Source of the DNA: Sulfurovum sp. AR
GTDB taxonomy: Bacteria; Campylobacterota; Campylobacteria; Campylobacterales; Sulfurovaceae
DNA length: 64,000 nt
Reading direction: 5' to 3'
NCBI RefSeq assembly: GCF_000296775.1
Contig: NZ_AJLE01000003.1
Coordinates: forward strand, 124,001 to 188,000
In this document: piece after piece, positions 44,879-54,644 of the stretch
How positions within the stretch are numbered: the first letter of the stretch is position 1
How the letters are laid out: each line of letters opens with the position of its first letter
Position numbers and translations under genes: made by a program
Notes under the pieces: model-generated
What the model was told of the DNA's origin: nothing
The model's database searches: none
Seen by the model: the letters and a program-made list of their open reading frames with translations, nothing else

Positions 44879-46802
44879 TTTCAATCCTCTTTCGCGATAC
44901 ATCAACGGCAATATCCCTATTGGTGTCAAACCCTGTAACTGTTACTTTAAAATCATTATTGTTTACATTGAACAGAAGACGATTATGCTTTTTTTCATCA
45001 ATTGAGATTTCTCCTGACATTCCTGTTCCTATAGAAAATATTTTAATATCTTTCCCAAGTTGAAAATCAAGATGTGTCCATTGTTGAAAAGGATTGCCGT
45101 CTTTTGTTAGATATGCAAATTTAACTGCAAACTGCTGGGGCTCATTAATTGATTCATCAATACCTCTGATTATAACACCATTTGGAATTTCATCTATTGT
45201 GTATACCGGCTTGCTTATAGACCTTACTGGAATATCATCCTTCGTTTTTTTACTTTTGGGCTTTTTTTTCTGTTTTTTATTTGTACTTTCTTTTCCGTCA
45301 GGATTTGGTAATGGTGAAGGAAAGTAGTCACGAAGAGTGAGCACATCTTTTTCTGTATTTTCATCAGTTAGTTTAACAATGTCATACACACATCTTTTTA
45401 TAAAGTTTACATATGCCTTTGGATATTTATATTTTTGCATTTTTTCTGACCTGAACTGCCACTCTGTATGAGCAGGGTTTTCAGCATTCCCCATTAGAGT
45501 AGCAATACCTTCTTTTATATTGCAATCTTTATGATAAATATGTACAACTGACAATACATCACTGGCTTTACTTACAGATTTGGCAGGGTCGGGAACTAGA
45601 ATGCCTTCTCTTATGAAAACAGGTATTCCGTTGCCCAATTTTGAATTTTTCTTTATATATACATCAAAATAGCTTTCTACTACTGTATCATCAGTCATGT
45701 GGACATCTATAGGTATACGGACTGTGATTAACTCTTCATTGTGAAATTTTTCTTTCATCAACTCCAAATCAGTTTCAGATACCTGATCTTTGGTAATCCT
45801 TATTGTCTGTCCTATTTTCGGTTTTTCCAATTCAAAATACTTTTTGGTTTCTATCTGTTCAAGCGCATTACTACACATATTGATTATATTGACAATTTTT
45901 TCGCTTTTTTCAGGATCCTTGACATGTGTTTCAATTTTTTCAAGAAGATTATCACTGGTTATCACACAAGTATTGATATCGTCATATATTTCAACTTCAA
46001 GTTTATTAAAGTTAATAGGATGATAATATTCCTGGATCATGTATGAAATCAGACTCTCAATAGTTATATCCTCTTCCAAATAGGGAATAACAATACTTAG
46101 CCCAGGTTCATCATTTTTCCTTGAAACATTGAATGTATCTTTAAATAAAGCTATATCATCTGAATCGTCGATAGGCAAATTAACTTTTGGCTCATGTTTT
46201 CCCCACCATCCATCAGGTGAGAATGTATCATTATCTATAGTATGTGTTTTCAATACACTTTGACCGGAAAGATACTCTTTCCCATCATCTTCTCTGACCG
46301 TAAGTGCAAAAAAGGATTTTATGCGACTTGAACGGGGAAAAACATATTTACCAATCCCCCACCTTCCTCTATCCGAATCACCTTTACCTGATTTTCCTTC
46401 AGCACGTAAAAAATAGTAGAACCTATTCTCTTTGTTTGTTACACCATGATATTGAGTGACATCACCTGTAAGACCGCGTGTATTGAAGTCCTCAAATACC
46501 ATAAATCGGCATTTTTCATTTTCTATATCAGGTACATTTTCCAATCCGGAATCTTTGCTTTTAAAGTGTTGTGCAGCATCTGTAAAATAATGTTTTACTT
46601 CAGAAGGAGAAAGAAAGGCGCTCTCAGATGAGATATAAATCCGTATTTTTACTTTGTCTGATGTAGATTCATCAAGTGTATTTTGAGTACTTTCCCTAAC
46701 AAGTGCTTGTGTGTGTTCTTCAATATTTTCAATAGTAAAGAACGCATCCTGCATCGGATCACGTTCTTTATCGTCATCGGCCAATTTTTTATATCGCCAC
46801 AT
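44871..46802 (-). CDS. GHKL-type ATPase (MORC/MutL-like), defence-associated
   Basis: 643 residues. A Bergerat-fold ATPase fills about 1-230: HTQALVRESTQNTLDE (N-box with the catalytic Glu and Asn) near 30, MVFEDFNTRGLTGD (D-box) near 103 and GDSDRGRWGIGKYVFPRSSRIKSF (G-box) near 140. A central mixed domain follows, then a Lys-rich linker (NKKQKKKPKSKKTKDD near 510) and a C-terminal beta domain. MutL/MORC-like ATPases of this build occur in bacterial restriction-type operons. There are no histidine-kinase features. Genes before and after are coupled (12 bases; 8-base overlap). Confidence 0.8.
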   Translation of the reverse strand: MWRYKKLADDDKERDPMQDAFFTIENIEEHTQALVRESTQNTLDESTSDKVKIRIYISSESAFLSPSEVKHYFTDAAQHFKSKDSGLENVPDIENEKCRFMVFEDFNTRGLTGDVTQYHGVTNKENRFYYFLRAEGKSGKGDSDRGRWGIGKYVFPRSSRIKSFFALTVREDDGKEYLSGQSVLKTHTIDNDTFSPDGWWGKHEPKVNLPIDDSDDIALFKDTFNVSRKNDEPGLSIVIPYLEEDITIESLISYMIQEYYHPINFNKLEVEIYDDINTCVITSDNLLEKIETHVKDPEKSEKIVNIINMCSNALEQIETKKYFELEKPKIGQTIRITKDQVSETDLELMKEKFHNEELITVRIPIDVHMTDDTVVESYFDVYIKKNSKLGNGIPVFIREGILVPDPAKSVSKASDVLSVVHIYHKDCNIKEGIATLMGNAENPAHTEWQFRSEKMQKYKYPKAYVNFIKRCVYDIVKLTDENTEKDVLTLRDYFPSPLPNPDGKESTNKKQKKKPKSKKTKDDIPVRSISKPVYTIDEIPNGVIIRGIDESINEPQQFAVKFAYLTKDGNPFQQWTHLDFQLGKDIKIFSIGTGMSGEISIDEKKHNRLLFNVNNNDFKVTVTGFDTNRDIAVDVSRKRIENA

Positions 46803-46814
46803 TGCAATTACTCC

Positions 46815-47033
46815 TTATAATTTAAATTCGGTATGTTCTTCTTTAGAATTTTCCTCAAATCTCTTTTTTACATTTTTTACAGCATTGTCCAAAGCATTAA
46901 TTATTTTTTTATAATCTACTTCTGTGTATTCATAGTTATTTTTATTACTAAGATTTCCAATTAAGTGAATATCTTTTAAGGCTTTGGTTACTCTTTTTTC
47001 TGCAAGTTCTACAAATTTATCTCTAGATCCCAT
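46815..47033 (-). CDS. Small helical protein heading the GHKL operon
   Basis: 72 residues: SRDKFVELAEKRVTKALKDI, HLIGNLSNKNNYEYTEVD and a basic/acidic coiled helix to the end. AAGGAG sits 6 bases ahead of the ATG. I believe similar small proteins occur beside restriction genes, but no function is known to me. A 33-bp palindrome lies 53 bases upstream. Confidence 0.6.
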   Translation of the reverse strand: MGSRDKFVELAEKRVTKALKDIHLIGNLSNKNNYEYTEVDYKKIINALDNAVKNVKKRFEENSKEEHTEFKL

Positions 47034-47085
47034 ATTTTTCTCCTTATTTTAAAATTGTACTAATTATAACTATAAATGTCAACTG

Positions 47086-47118
47086 TATTTTTAAAATATA
47101 GTATATATTTTAAAAATA
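47086..47118. promoter_or_regulatory. 33-bp palindrome upstream of the GHKL operon
   Basis: Perfect 15-base arms (47086-47100 and 47104-47118; TATTTTTAAAATATA) with centre GTA, in the promoter region between the GHKL operon and the inverted McrC fragment. Likely a repressor site; A/T richness could also make it a cruciform. Confidence 0.5.
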
Positions 47119-47133
47119 TGTAAAAAATATACA

Positions 47134-47670
47134 TTGTTGGGAGCAGAGTATTACTCCAGTGGTACCAACAAAAAAAGAAGTAACAAAAGTAAATCACATG
47201 ACAGCACTTTACTTTGCCCGAACCGCCTGTATGAATGGTATGTTTATCAACAGATCATGACACCCGACAATCCTTATTTTAATATAAATAACTGCACTAT
47301 AAAATTTGATAAAATTAATTCAGCAACAAGTTCAAAATATACAATTTCAAGTGAAAAAGTTTACATATCCGAGCGTACATCCAATCCTGATTATATACTT
47401 GGGAATGATGATAAAATAATTATTATAGACGCAAAATGGAAAATTTTTGAAAATAACAGTGATAAGTCTTGTGGATTGAAAATTGAAGATGTAATCAAGC
47501 TTCAGCGTGATGTTGAACTAAGAAAAGATCCAAATGTACAAAAAGAGATCTATGCAGCTTTAGTATATCCAAAAGTTTTAGACAGTTACAAAAATCGGAT
47601 ATTCAAAATGAAGTATCCTTTCAATAATGATGTTTTTAACTTTAAAGTTATTGAAATTCCTTATTCATAA
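47134..47670 (+). pseudogene. Inverted C-terminal fragment of an McrC-like gene
   Basis: The frame encodes the last 178 residues of an McrC-like nuclease and is a near copy, on the opposite strand, of the end of the intact gene at 55392-56732. It lacks the first 260 or so residues. A short section near its start (SNKSKSHDSTLLCPN) is frame-shifted relative to the intact copy by an extra A in a run near 47169 and a compensating change before 47222. The nuclease core NPDYILGNDDKIIIIDAKW is kept. No promoter or start is evident. Confidence 0.85.
47222..47401 (+). repeat. 180-bp perfect inverted repeat, left arm
   Basis: Identical, base for base by my reading, to the complement of 55661-55840 inside the intact McrC-like gene, while flanking homologous sequence differs. 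Perfect identity inside diverged copies points to recent gene conversion or recombination. Confidence 0.85.
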
Positions 47671-47724
47671 TAGATCAATATATTATCTTTATCCTATGAA
47701 CTTTTCTACTAAAAGATTCCAGCC

Positions 47725-49179
47725 TTACACCCCAGAGCAATTTTTCAATGTTTTAATTCCTATATATTCAATTTGGGAATCAAGAACATTGTCATTACAT
47801 ATAATATCGGGCTCAATATCAAACAAATCAATGGGATCAGTATTTAATGACAAAGTATCAATGTTGTCAAGGTCAACTACGGATTTGTCGGCATAGACAA
47901 TGACCTTTTTAATATTCTTTTGGTTTGAGAGTTCTTTTGAATATGCTTTGTTAAACAGAATAGAATAAACCAATATTTGTCTTATATCAGCTTCGTTTAC
48001 TACTTTGTCTACGAGTTTATACTTTGCATCCATTATATGATACACTTCTGTACCTTCTATATCATCTTTAAGTAAAAAATCTGGATATTGTCTTTTTCTT
48101 TTTTTCCCATTCACTTTGACAAGAAAATTTTCATTATTCAGCTTTTTATCTTTCTTGCCCTTAAATGTTATTTGTTTATTTTTTTCATCTCCTATATACA
48201 ACTTTTCTGAGTAGTGTACCAGCTTCTGTTCTGTAATCTTTTCAAAAATTGTAGGCAGATCCAGACTTTGGAAAAACTGTACATCTTCACTTAATTGTGT
48301 ATAAAATATCGATTCAATCAATGTAAATATTTTTCTATTTCTTTTTATTTCTTTTTTGTTTTTGTTTTGTTTTAAATATTTTTCTAGACTGTCATTGTCG
48401 TTTTTGATACCATTATCTACCATATCCTTGTGGGTAGATATTTTAAGCAGAAGATTGTTTATTCTGTTAATCTTCTTGTGCAAGAATCCAAACTCTTCAT
48501 CGCATGTTGATCTGAATACCTCAATTCTGAATTTTTTCAAAAAGGACAGAATAGAATAGATAAAATGGATTAACTCCTTTTGATATGCAACTTTAATAAA
48601 CTGGTAGTTTTTCAGAGGGTTGCTTTCCAGTCTGTTCAGCTCATAAATCTCTATACCGATCTTCTTGTCACTGCATATCACTTTGTTGGCATGATGTGCC
48701 TTGTAATTTAACAGATAACTGTAAAGCCTATCCAGTTTGTCTATATAGAAGGCTGCTTCAAGCTGAAGAAAACTTTTTCCTCTGTCGTGGCGGAAAAGTT
48801 CCATACCCCTCTCTCCCAAACCTAGCTGGGAGTAGAGATTAAAAAGCTTAAAGGACAATTGTTCACATTTTTCTATCTTTTGTTCATCTGTATCTGTTTC
48901 GTTATCTTGGATATCCAGATCTTTGGGCAAAATATAAAGATGAAGAAAATATTGTTGATCATTTTCGTAAATACCATCGATATATGTTGTTATACTGCTT
49001 ATATAGCTTCTCTGCCTTTCCAGTGTAACTGAAAAAAAGTTCTTGTCCAAAATCTTTTTTATGAGATTCGGTGTGTTGGAAGGAAAAGTCTGTATTTTGG
49101 AATATACAGTTTCAATGTCATCTTCAAAGTCTTGTATGACAAGATATAAATGATTGTCTTTTTGATCAGTTAAAATCAT
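47725..49179 (-). CDS. McrC-like restriction subunit 1 (LlaJI R2-like)
   Basis: 484 residues. The N-terminal beta/helical half (about 1-250) is typical of McrC/DUF2357 proteins; the C-terminal PD-(D/E)XK nuclease contains YPDFLLKDDIEGTEVYHIMDAKYKL near 375 (D...DxK) and EADIRQILVYSILFNKAY. McrC partners with the McrB-like motor whose gene ends 9 bases upstream. It cleaves DNA when the motor translocates. It is only distantly similar to the second McrC-like protein in the window. Confidence 0.8.
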   Translation of the reverse strand: MILTDQKDNHLYLVIQDFEDDIETVYSKIQTFPSNTPNLIKKILDKNFFSVTLERQRSYISSITTYIDGIYENDQQYFLHLYILPKDLDIQDNETDTDEQKIEKCEQLSFKLFNLYSQLGLGERGMELFRHDRGKSFLQLEAAFYIDKLDRLYSYLLNYKAHHANKVICSDKKIGIEIYELNRLESNPLKNYQFIKVAYQKELIHFIYSILSFLKKFRIEVFRSTCDEEFGFLHKKINRINNLLLKISTHKDMVDNGIKNDNDSLEKYLKQNKNKKEIKRNRKIFTLIESIFYTQLSEDVQFFQSLDLPTIFEKITEQKLVHYSEKLYIGDEKNKQITFKGKKDKKLNNENFLVKVNGKKRKRQYPDFLLKDDIEGTEVYHIMDAKYKLVDKVVNEADIRQILVYSILFNKAYSKELSNQKNIKKVIVYADKSVVDLDNIDTLSLNTDPIDLFDIEPDIICNDNVLDSQIEYIGIKTLKNCSGV

Positions 49180-49188
49180 TATTGTTTA

Positions 49189-50949
49189 TTATATTTCATC
49201 TTCGTAGATATTAAGTTTGTGTAAAACTTTATACTTGTAACTGATCTCATCTGTAGTATAATCTAATTCTTTATCCTTAAGTTCTTTTTTGAGAAATGTT
49301 TTAAACCACTCATTGTCACTACTGCTATACATATTTGTGATTAAGTTCCAACCTATCTTGTTGATTTCACTGTTTTTATTGTTAAATCTAAGTGCATTCT
49401 TTATCATGCCAAATAAAAACTTGAAAACTTCAGCTTGTTTATTTGATTGACTAATTGGTTTTCCTTCCGAATCTACAATCTTCCACATACCAAAACAATA
49501 CTTCTCGTAATCAAATATGTTGTTTTTTTCAAGAATTAACCTTAGGTTAGTATTTAGTTTTTTACAACACTCAACAAAACCACTTTCATCATTTTCAAGA
49601 TCAAAAGTCTCAATAGGGTCTTTGTAAGTAATTTTTGCTCTGTCTTCCCAGTCTGCAAATATATTTAATGTATTTTCATTAAAGTTGGCCGCACCAAGTA
49701 AATAAAAATTTGAAGGGAATACAAGATTGAGTGACTCTCCTGATATTCTGTTTGTCAGTGGAACTTGTGGAATATCATTACAGTTGCTTTCAACAAAGTT
49801 GTTCCAAGTTTTTATGAACTCATCCGCATCAGCATAACTTGTTCTGGTGAATATTTCATGTTCTGTGTCAACTTTACCTATGTCTCTCATTTGCTGAGAT
49901 TTGAAAAGAGGTGTGTATTCAGACATCAAAGAAGAAATATCCTGATTGTGAAAGTCATCCAAAAATATTACATGAGGAACTTTTGGATTTGCAATTGCAG
50001 ACATTAGCACTTGCAAAAACTCACCAAATTTAATCTCTTCTTTTATAGGATCAAAAGTCAGTGCAAGATCTGTATTTTGTAGACCTTTGTATTCATTTCC
50101 AATACCTCCAGACACAGGTATCTTTTTGTATCTATAATTATCTTTATACTTAATATTTAAAAGTCTAGATTCTTCAAAGTTATAGCTTTTACCAGTATTT
50201 GGTTGTCCTATAACAAATTCAATATTTTTCCACTTCTTGTCAATTTGAGCTTCCTCTTTATATTCAATTTTTTTAATAAACGATTGAAACCTATCTTTAT
50301 CTAAATCTACAATATTGGAATCGTCTTCTATTTCTTCAGAAGGTTCATCAAAATCTTCATTTTTCATTTTTTCTACAAATTTTATGTATTGATTTAAAGT
50401 TTGTTGGATTTCTCCACCGCCACCTTTGCTTCTGTCCCATTCATAATTACTATGGCCTTTTTTTAAAGTATTTACAATATCTTTTAACTTATTTATATCA
50501 AAAATTTCAAAAATACTTATAGGATTTTCACTATCTAATCTCTCAGGCAAAATTTTATCTAAATACTCAATTCTCTTTTCAACTTTTTTTGTCTCTATAT
50601 TCCAATCATGATTAATATAATCTGCAAATAATTCTCTTATATCTTTTTGATTTTCTGTTCCTGTATTCTGTAAAATAAAGTCAATTTCATTCTTGTTTAT
50701 TTGAATAAGCCGGTTTGATCTTTTTGTTTGATAAAACAAAGTATATGGCAAATCAATATTTGTTGAGGAGAAGCTTTCATTTTCAATCAAATCACTACCA
50801 TCAAATGTAAACTGTTGAATCAGGCTGAAACCACCATTAATATTATCTTCTGAATAAACATAAATGGTATCGCCATTTTGTATACTCCCATAATTCTCTA
50901 AATCTTTTAAATTCAAGTTCTCTTTTTCTTTACATAGCCATATACTCAT
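49189..50949 (-). CDS. McrB-like AAA+ motor 1 (LlaJI R1-like)
   Basis: 586 residues. N-terminal domain SIWLCKEKENLNLKDLENYG to about 120 is shared with the second McrB-like protein. The AAA+ core has Walker A VIGQPNTGKSYNFEE near 245, Walker B HVIFLDDFHNQDI near 335, and a GAANFNENTLNIFADWEDRA sensor region near 425. In McrB-type enzymes the motor uses GTP, or ATP in some relatives, and powers the McrC nuclease. The ATG overlaps the stop of the recognition-protein frame by 4 bases (ATGA). Confidence 0.8.
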   Translation of the reverse strand: MSIWLCKEKENLNLKDLENYGSIQNGDTIYVYSEDNINGGFSLIQQFTFDGSDLIENESFSSTNIDLPYTLFYQTKRSNRLIQINKNEIDFILQNTGTENQKDIRELFADYINHDWNIETKKVEKRIEYLDKILPERLDSENPISIFEIFDINKLKDIVNTLKKGHSNYEWDRSKGGGGEIQQTLNQYIKFVEKMKNEDFDEPSEEIEDDSNIVDLDKDRFQSFIKKIEYKEEAQIDKKWKNIEFVIGQPNTGKSYNFEESRLLNIKYKDNYRYKKIPVSGGIGNEYKGLQNTDLALTFDPIKEEIKFGEFLQVLMSAIANPKVPHVIFLDDFHNQDISSLMSEYTPLFKSQQMRDIGKVDTEHEIFTRTSYADADEFIKTWNNFVESNCNDIPQVPLTNRISGESLNLVFPSNFYLLGAANFNENTLNIFADWEDRAKITYKDPIETFDLENDESGFVECCKKLNTNLRLILEKNNIFDYEKYCFGMWKIVDSEGKPISQSNKQAEVFKFLFGMIKNALRFNNKNSEINKIGWNLITNMYSSSDNEWFKTFLKKELKDKELDYTTDEISYKYKVLHKLNIYEDEI

Positions 50950-51603
50950 ATAATCTCCTCTGCTTTATCAAAACAATCACATTCCAATGTAGTATCATAT
51001 GGAACCCCTATAAATGTTTTATTACAGTTTTCTAGCGAATAAAGTGTAAATTGAGTAGATGATTTACCAAAAGTAATTGTTTCATCAAGTTTGTCAATTC
51101 CAAATTTACTCAAATAAACATCTGTAAATTCGTTTGGTACAATTCCAGCATTATTTGAACTATTTGGATGCTCAATCATAAGTCTGTACCTATTGTCAGA
51201 TCTTGATTTACGTTCTAAGATATATTTGTAAATAGATTCTGATTTAATAGATATATTATAGTTACTTCCATCTTCTACAATAAATATACTAATAATGTCA
51301 CCAGGTATAATTTGTTCAAGCTGAACATATTTTGTCAGCTGATATCTTAACTCTCTTGAACCTTTTGCAAAAAAAAGTATCATATTTTTTTCCAAGAATA
51401 GAATCAATTGTAGTAAAATGTATATTGGTTGTCTTACCTTTTATTTCTTGTCTAATAGTTGAATTGTTTATACTTGTAATACTTCCAGCCAATATACCAT
51501 TAAAAATTTTATTGAAGATTTCTTCTGAAGTTACATTGATATATTTATCACTTCCTGAATATTCACAAAGTTGACGATTTGCCACTGTTTTAAATATAAT
51601 CAT
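50946..51603 (-). CDS. Putative DNA-recognition protein 1, split by a frameshift at a T8 run
   Basis: The first frame starts at 51603 (MIIFKTVANRQLCEYSGSDK) and runs out of sense after DSILGKKYDTFF. The second frame resumes AKGSRELRYQLTKYVQLEQI and ends at 50946. Dropping one base of the T8 run (51369-51376, coding strand) joins them into about 218 residues. The joined product aligns without gaps across the junction to the intact paralogue at 58211-58882 (KKYDTFFAKGSRELRYQL / KEYTANISKVSNGIRFRI), and the ends match (FIGVPYDTTLECDCFD / YIGVPFNTILDVDCFD). It precedes McrB, so a specificity or recruiting role is inferred. A B3-like fold as in LlaJI is only a guess. Confidence 0.65.
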
Positions 51604-51660
51604 CTATATACTTTCCTACTTAGTTAGAAGATAGATAATATCCTGTTATTATTAAAGTTG

Positions 51661-53139
51661 TTATAAATTATTTTTAAAAATTTTGGCAAAAACCTGTGAC
51701 ATAAGCGGAGGAACCGCATTCCCTATCTGCATGTATGTTTTCAAATACGCTCCCATAAATATATAATCATCCGGAAAAGACTGAACTCTTGCAGCTTCAC
51801 GTGGAGTCAGACTTCTTGTTTGGGAAGGATGTATATGTGAATGACAGTCCATTTTCATGTGGGCTGTAATTGTTCTTGAGGGTTCATTTTCGATCAATTT
51901 AAAATATTTGTCTTTAAATACATGATTCCTGTGACTGTATGGCATAATGTCTTTTATTGACTCACAAGTTGAATCTGCACCTTGTTGCAATGTCTTGTAT
52001 ATTTTTATATTGTTTTCATTTTGGTATCGGGCTTTGTGATTGAAAGTAAAATCAAATTCTTTATTATTGTTAACCAGCTTCATATAGTCATTAGATTTGT
52101 TTTTATAAATATTTATGTCTATTTTCTTACCTGACAGCTCACAATCAATCTCTGTAGTATTTTTAATTGTTGGACACTCTAAAGGCTTTATATTTTCCAG
52201 TGCATCTTTTAATACATACCTTGGTTTGTTTTTAATCTCAGATTCAACCTCTTTCATAAGCTGGGACGGAGTTATATTGTGTTTTTTTGCATACACTCTA
52301 TTTACCCCTATATAAAGTAAACGTACTCTTTTTTGTGCAACAGAAAACTCACTGGAGTCAAACAGTCTGTATTCCACATCATAACCTATACGGTTGAAAT
52401 CTTCTACTACCTGGTCCGCAACTTTTATCATTCCTCTTACATTTTCCATAAGAACAAATTTTGGCTGTATTTTCTCAACTGCCTTCACATAATAGGTGTA
52501 CAGTACATTTCTCGGATCATCAATCACTCTCTGCTGATTCGCACTGCTGAAGGACTGGCAGGGAGGTCCCCCGATAATTACATCAATATCTGTGTCAACA
52601 TGATTGTCAATATTGTTAACTATCTCTTTTATGTCACCACTTAGAATTTTATCCGTACTGATATCTGGATGATTGTATTTGTATGTTTCCAGAGCTACTG
52701 GTTCAATATCATTGGCCAACTCAACTTTGTAACCCTCCTGTATAAAGCCCAAACTGAAACCGCCGGCACCACAAAACAAATCTATTATTTTTGGTTTGTC
52801 ACTTTTACTGCTTTTTGTCTGTTCTTCCTGTCTGTATGAGTTATAAAATTTGTTTAGAAACTGCCAGTTTTGTTGTGAATATATTGTCAGGCTTTTTCTC
52901 AAAACATCAAATTCTCTGCCCAGTATTTTCCGAGCTGTTCCTATATCTTCTTTGTTTTCGATAAAACCTATTTTTACCAGTTCGGCAAATACCCTGTCTT
53001 CATCTGCAACAACAGCATTAAAATCTATATTCTCTTTTAGACAATATTTTTTAACCAGTTCATTTATGATATTGATTTTTTCTATAAAGAATTTCTTCTC
53101 ATTTTTTTCTGTTAACTTGTTTACATTTTTAAAAAGCAT
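51661..53139 (-). CDS. DNA cytosine-5 methyltransferase 1
   Basis: 492 residues. An N-terminal helical extension of about 110 residues precedes the catalytic domain: IIDLFCGAGGFSLGF (motif I) near 117, GGPPCQSFSSANQQ with the catalytic Cys (motif IV) near 190, MENVRGM (motif VI), FSVAQKRVRLLYIG (motif VIII), a variable target-recognition region and IGNAVPPLMSQV (motif X). It methylates cytosine at the C5 position to protect host DNA. It lies 7 bases after the second methyltransferase gene; a pair of m5C enzymes suggests an asymmetric recognition site with one enzyme per strand, as in LlaJI. Confidence 0.95.
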   Translation of the reverse strand: MLFKNVNKLTEKNEKKFFIEKINIINELVKKYCLKENIDFNAVVADEDRVFAELVKIGFIENKEDIGTARKILGREFDVLRKSLTIYSQQNWQFLNKFYNSYRQEEQTKSSKSDKPKIIDLFCGAGGFSLGFIQEGYKVELANDIEPVALETYKYNHPDISTDKILSGDIKEIVNNIDNHVDTDIDVIIGGPPCQSFSSANQQRVIDDPRNVLYTYYVKAVEKIQPKFVLMENVRGMIKVADQVVEDFNRIGYDVEYRLFDSSEFSVAQKRVRLLYIGVNRVYAKKHNITPSQLMKEVESEIKNKPRYVLKDALENIKPLECPTIKNTTEIDCELSGKKIDINIYKNKSNDYMKLVNNNKEFDFTFNHKARYQNENNIKIYKTLQQGADSTCESIKDIMPYSHRNHVFKDKYFKLIENEPSRTITAHMKMDCHSHIHPSQTRSLTPREAARVQSFPDDYIFMGAYLKTYMQIGNAVPPLMSQVFAKIFKNNL

Positions 53140-53146
53140 ACTCTGT

Positions 53147-54376
53147 TTAATCCAATTGTGTCAAATATTTTTTTAGTACACTTGCAATGGTCTTTGCCAA
53201 CAGTGGAGGTACAGCATTCCCTATCTGTTTGTACTGCTGAGTTTTGGAACACGGGAAGACAAAGTCATCCGGAAAAGACTGGCATCGTGCAGCTTCTCTA
53301 GGGGTAAATGTTCTTTCCTGCGTATGATCAGGATGTATAAACTGGTTGCCGTCCTTATATAAATGTGCAATAATGGTTTTTGATGGCATATCAAATCGCT
53401 GAACAACATAACTGTTGTTGAAAAGTCTTTTTTTAGGGTGTTTCAACTCTGGTTTTTTATCATACAGTTCACCCAGTGTCCAGTTGTTCTTACTCATTAG
53501 TTTATATCTCTTCTTGTCCAGATCATTATGAGTTCTGGCAACATGGTGATGTAGTTTTTCGTAATTCTCTGACCGGATCTTTTTTAGATATTCATTCGTT
53601 TTTTCAGGGATAAAATCAATACAGTCTTCACCCTGTCCTGCTTTTAGTTTGGGCAGATCGGCCAACGCATCCTGAACTGTCACTTTTGGTTCATTTTTCG
53701 ATATTTCTGCCAGATCTTCATATATTGCTTTTGGATGAATGTCTATATCCTTTCTCACCCCAATGATAATAACTCTCTTTCTTTCCTGAGGTATACCGAA
53801 ATCCGAAGAATTTAAAACAATCTCTGATTTCTCTTCGACTATATTGTAGTTTTTCTTCATATCCTTCATAATGGTTTCTATAATTTTTTTGCCGTTTATC
53901 TCTGTTGACAACAGTCCTGTCACATTTTCAAAAACAAAAAATTTGGGGCGGTAGTGATTTAGAATCTTCAGATAACTCTCATAGAGATAATTTCTGGGAT
54001 CACACTTCATGGAGTGTGGATCTCTTGCTTTTCCCTGTGACGAAAATGATTGGCATGGTGGACCACCGATAATTATATCTACGTCATTACCCTTTACAGA
54101 CTTGTCCATTTTTTCAATAATGTCTTTGGATGTAATATCCTCACACAAAACACCATGTTTTATGTCTTCCTCATCATATCCGTAATGCTTCATTCTGTGT
54201 CTCAGTGTATCACAGGCATATTTGTCAAATTCTATATGGGAAAGTGCCTTATACCCTTCCTGGTAAAACCCTTCCGCAAATCCTCCTGCCCCGGCGAACA
54301 GATCAATGAATGTCAAAGGTTTTTCATTTGAAGACTTTTTGTTTTCTTCAGATGTTCCACTGTATGAAATAGTCAT
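53147..54376 (-). CDS. DNA cytosine-5 methyltransferase 2
   Basis: 409 residues. Motifs: FIDLFAGAGGFAEGFYQEGY near 22, GGPPCQSFSSQGKARDP near 103, FENVTGLL, FGIPQERKRVIIIG, the target domain, ARCQSFPDDFVFP and IGNAVPPLLAKTI. Lacks the long N-terminal extension of its neighbour. The ATG overlaps the stop of the controller gene (TAATG), so translation is coupled to it. Confidence 0.95.
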   Translation of the reverse strand: MTISYSGTSEENKKSSNEKPLTFIDLFAGAGGFAEGFYQEGYKALSHIEFDKYACDTLRHRMKHYGYDEEDIKHGVLCEDITSKDIIEKMDKSVKGNDVDIIIGGPPCQSFSSQGKARDPHSMKCDPRNYLYESYLKILNHYRPKFFVFENVTGLLSTEINGKKIIETIMKDMKKNYNIVEEKSEIVLNSSDFGIPQERKRVIIIGVRKDIDIHPKAIYEDLAEISKNEPKVTVQDALADLPKLKAGQGEDCIDFIPEKTNEYLKKIRSENYEKLHHHVARTHNDLDKKRYKLMSKNNWTLGELYDKKPELKHPKKRLFNNSYVVQRFDMPSKTIIAHLYKDGNQFIHPDHTQERTFTPREAARCQSFPDDFVFPCSKTQQYKQIGNAVPPLLAKTIASVLKKYLTQLD

Positions 54377-54624
54377 TACTTTTCACCTTCCTTTTGTGTT
54401 TCTTCCCATAGTCTTACTATATGTACAATATCAGCATCATCCAGATTTGACAGCATATCGAGCAGGGTTTTCATGGCAAGAGGAGCAATTCCTCCTCTTA
54501 GATATTCTCCATAGGTTCTTGGATTGACCCCTATATAGTCTGCCATATCCTGATATTTATAGTCCCTGCTGTTTTTAACTTCAATGGTACGATGAATCTG
54601 TTTTAAAATATCTTTTAATTCCAT
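54376..54624 (-). CDS. Controller-type helix-turn-helix protein
   Basis: 82 residues. YKYQDMADYIGVNPRTYGEYLRGG at about 23-46 is a clear helix-turn-helix of the XRE kind; helices surround it. The gene leads the methyltransferase operon and three palindromes lie just upstream, as with C proteins that time methyltransferase before nuclease expression. No endonuclease domain. Confidence 0.8.
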   Translation of the reverse strand: MELKDILKQIHRTIEVKNSRDYKYQDMADYIGVNPRTYGEYLRGGIAPLAMKTLLDMLSNLDDADIVHIVRLWEETQKEGEK

Positions 54625-54644
54625 AAATAGATTATATCCATAAT

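Noticed and set aside
52333-52644. 103-codon + strand frame inside the methyltransferase gene
   Set aside because: Overlaps conserved methyltransferase motifs on the other strand and shows no family resemblance.
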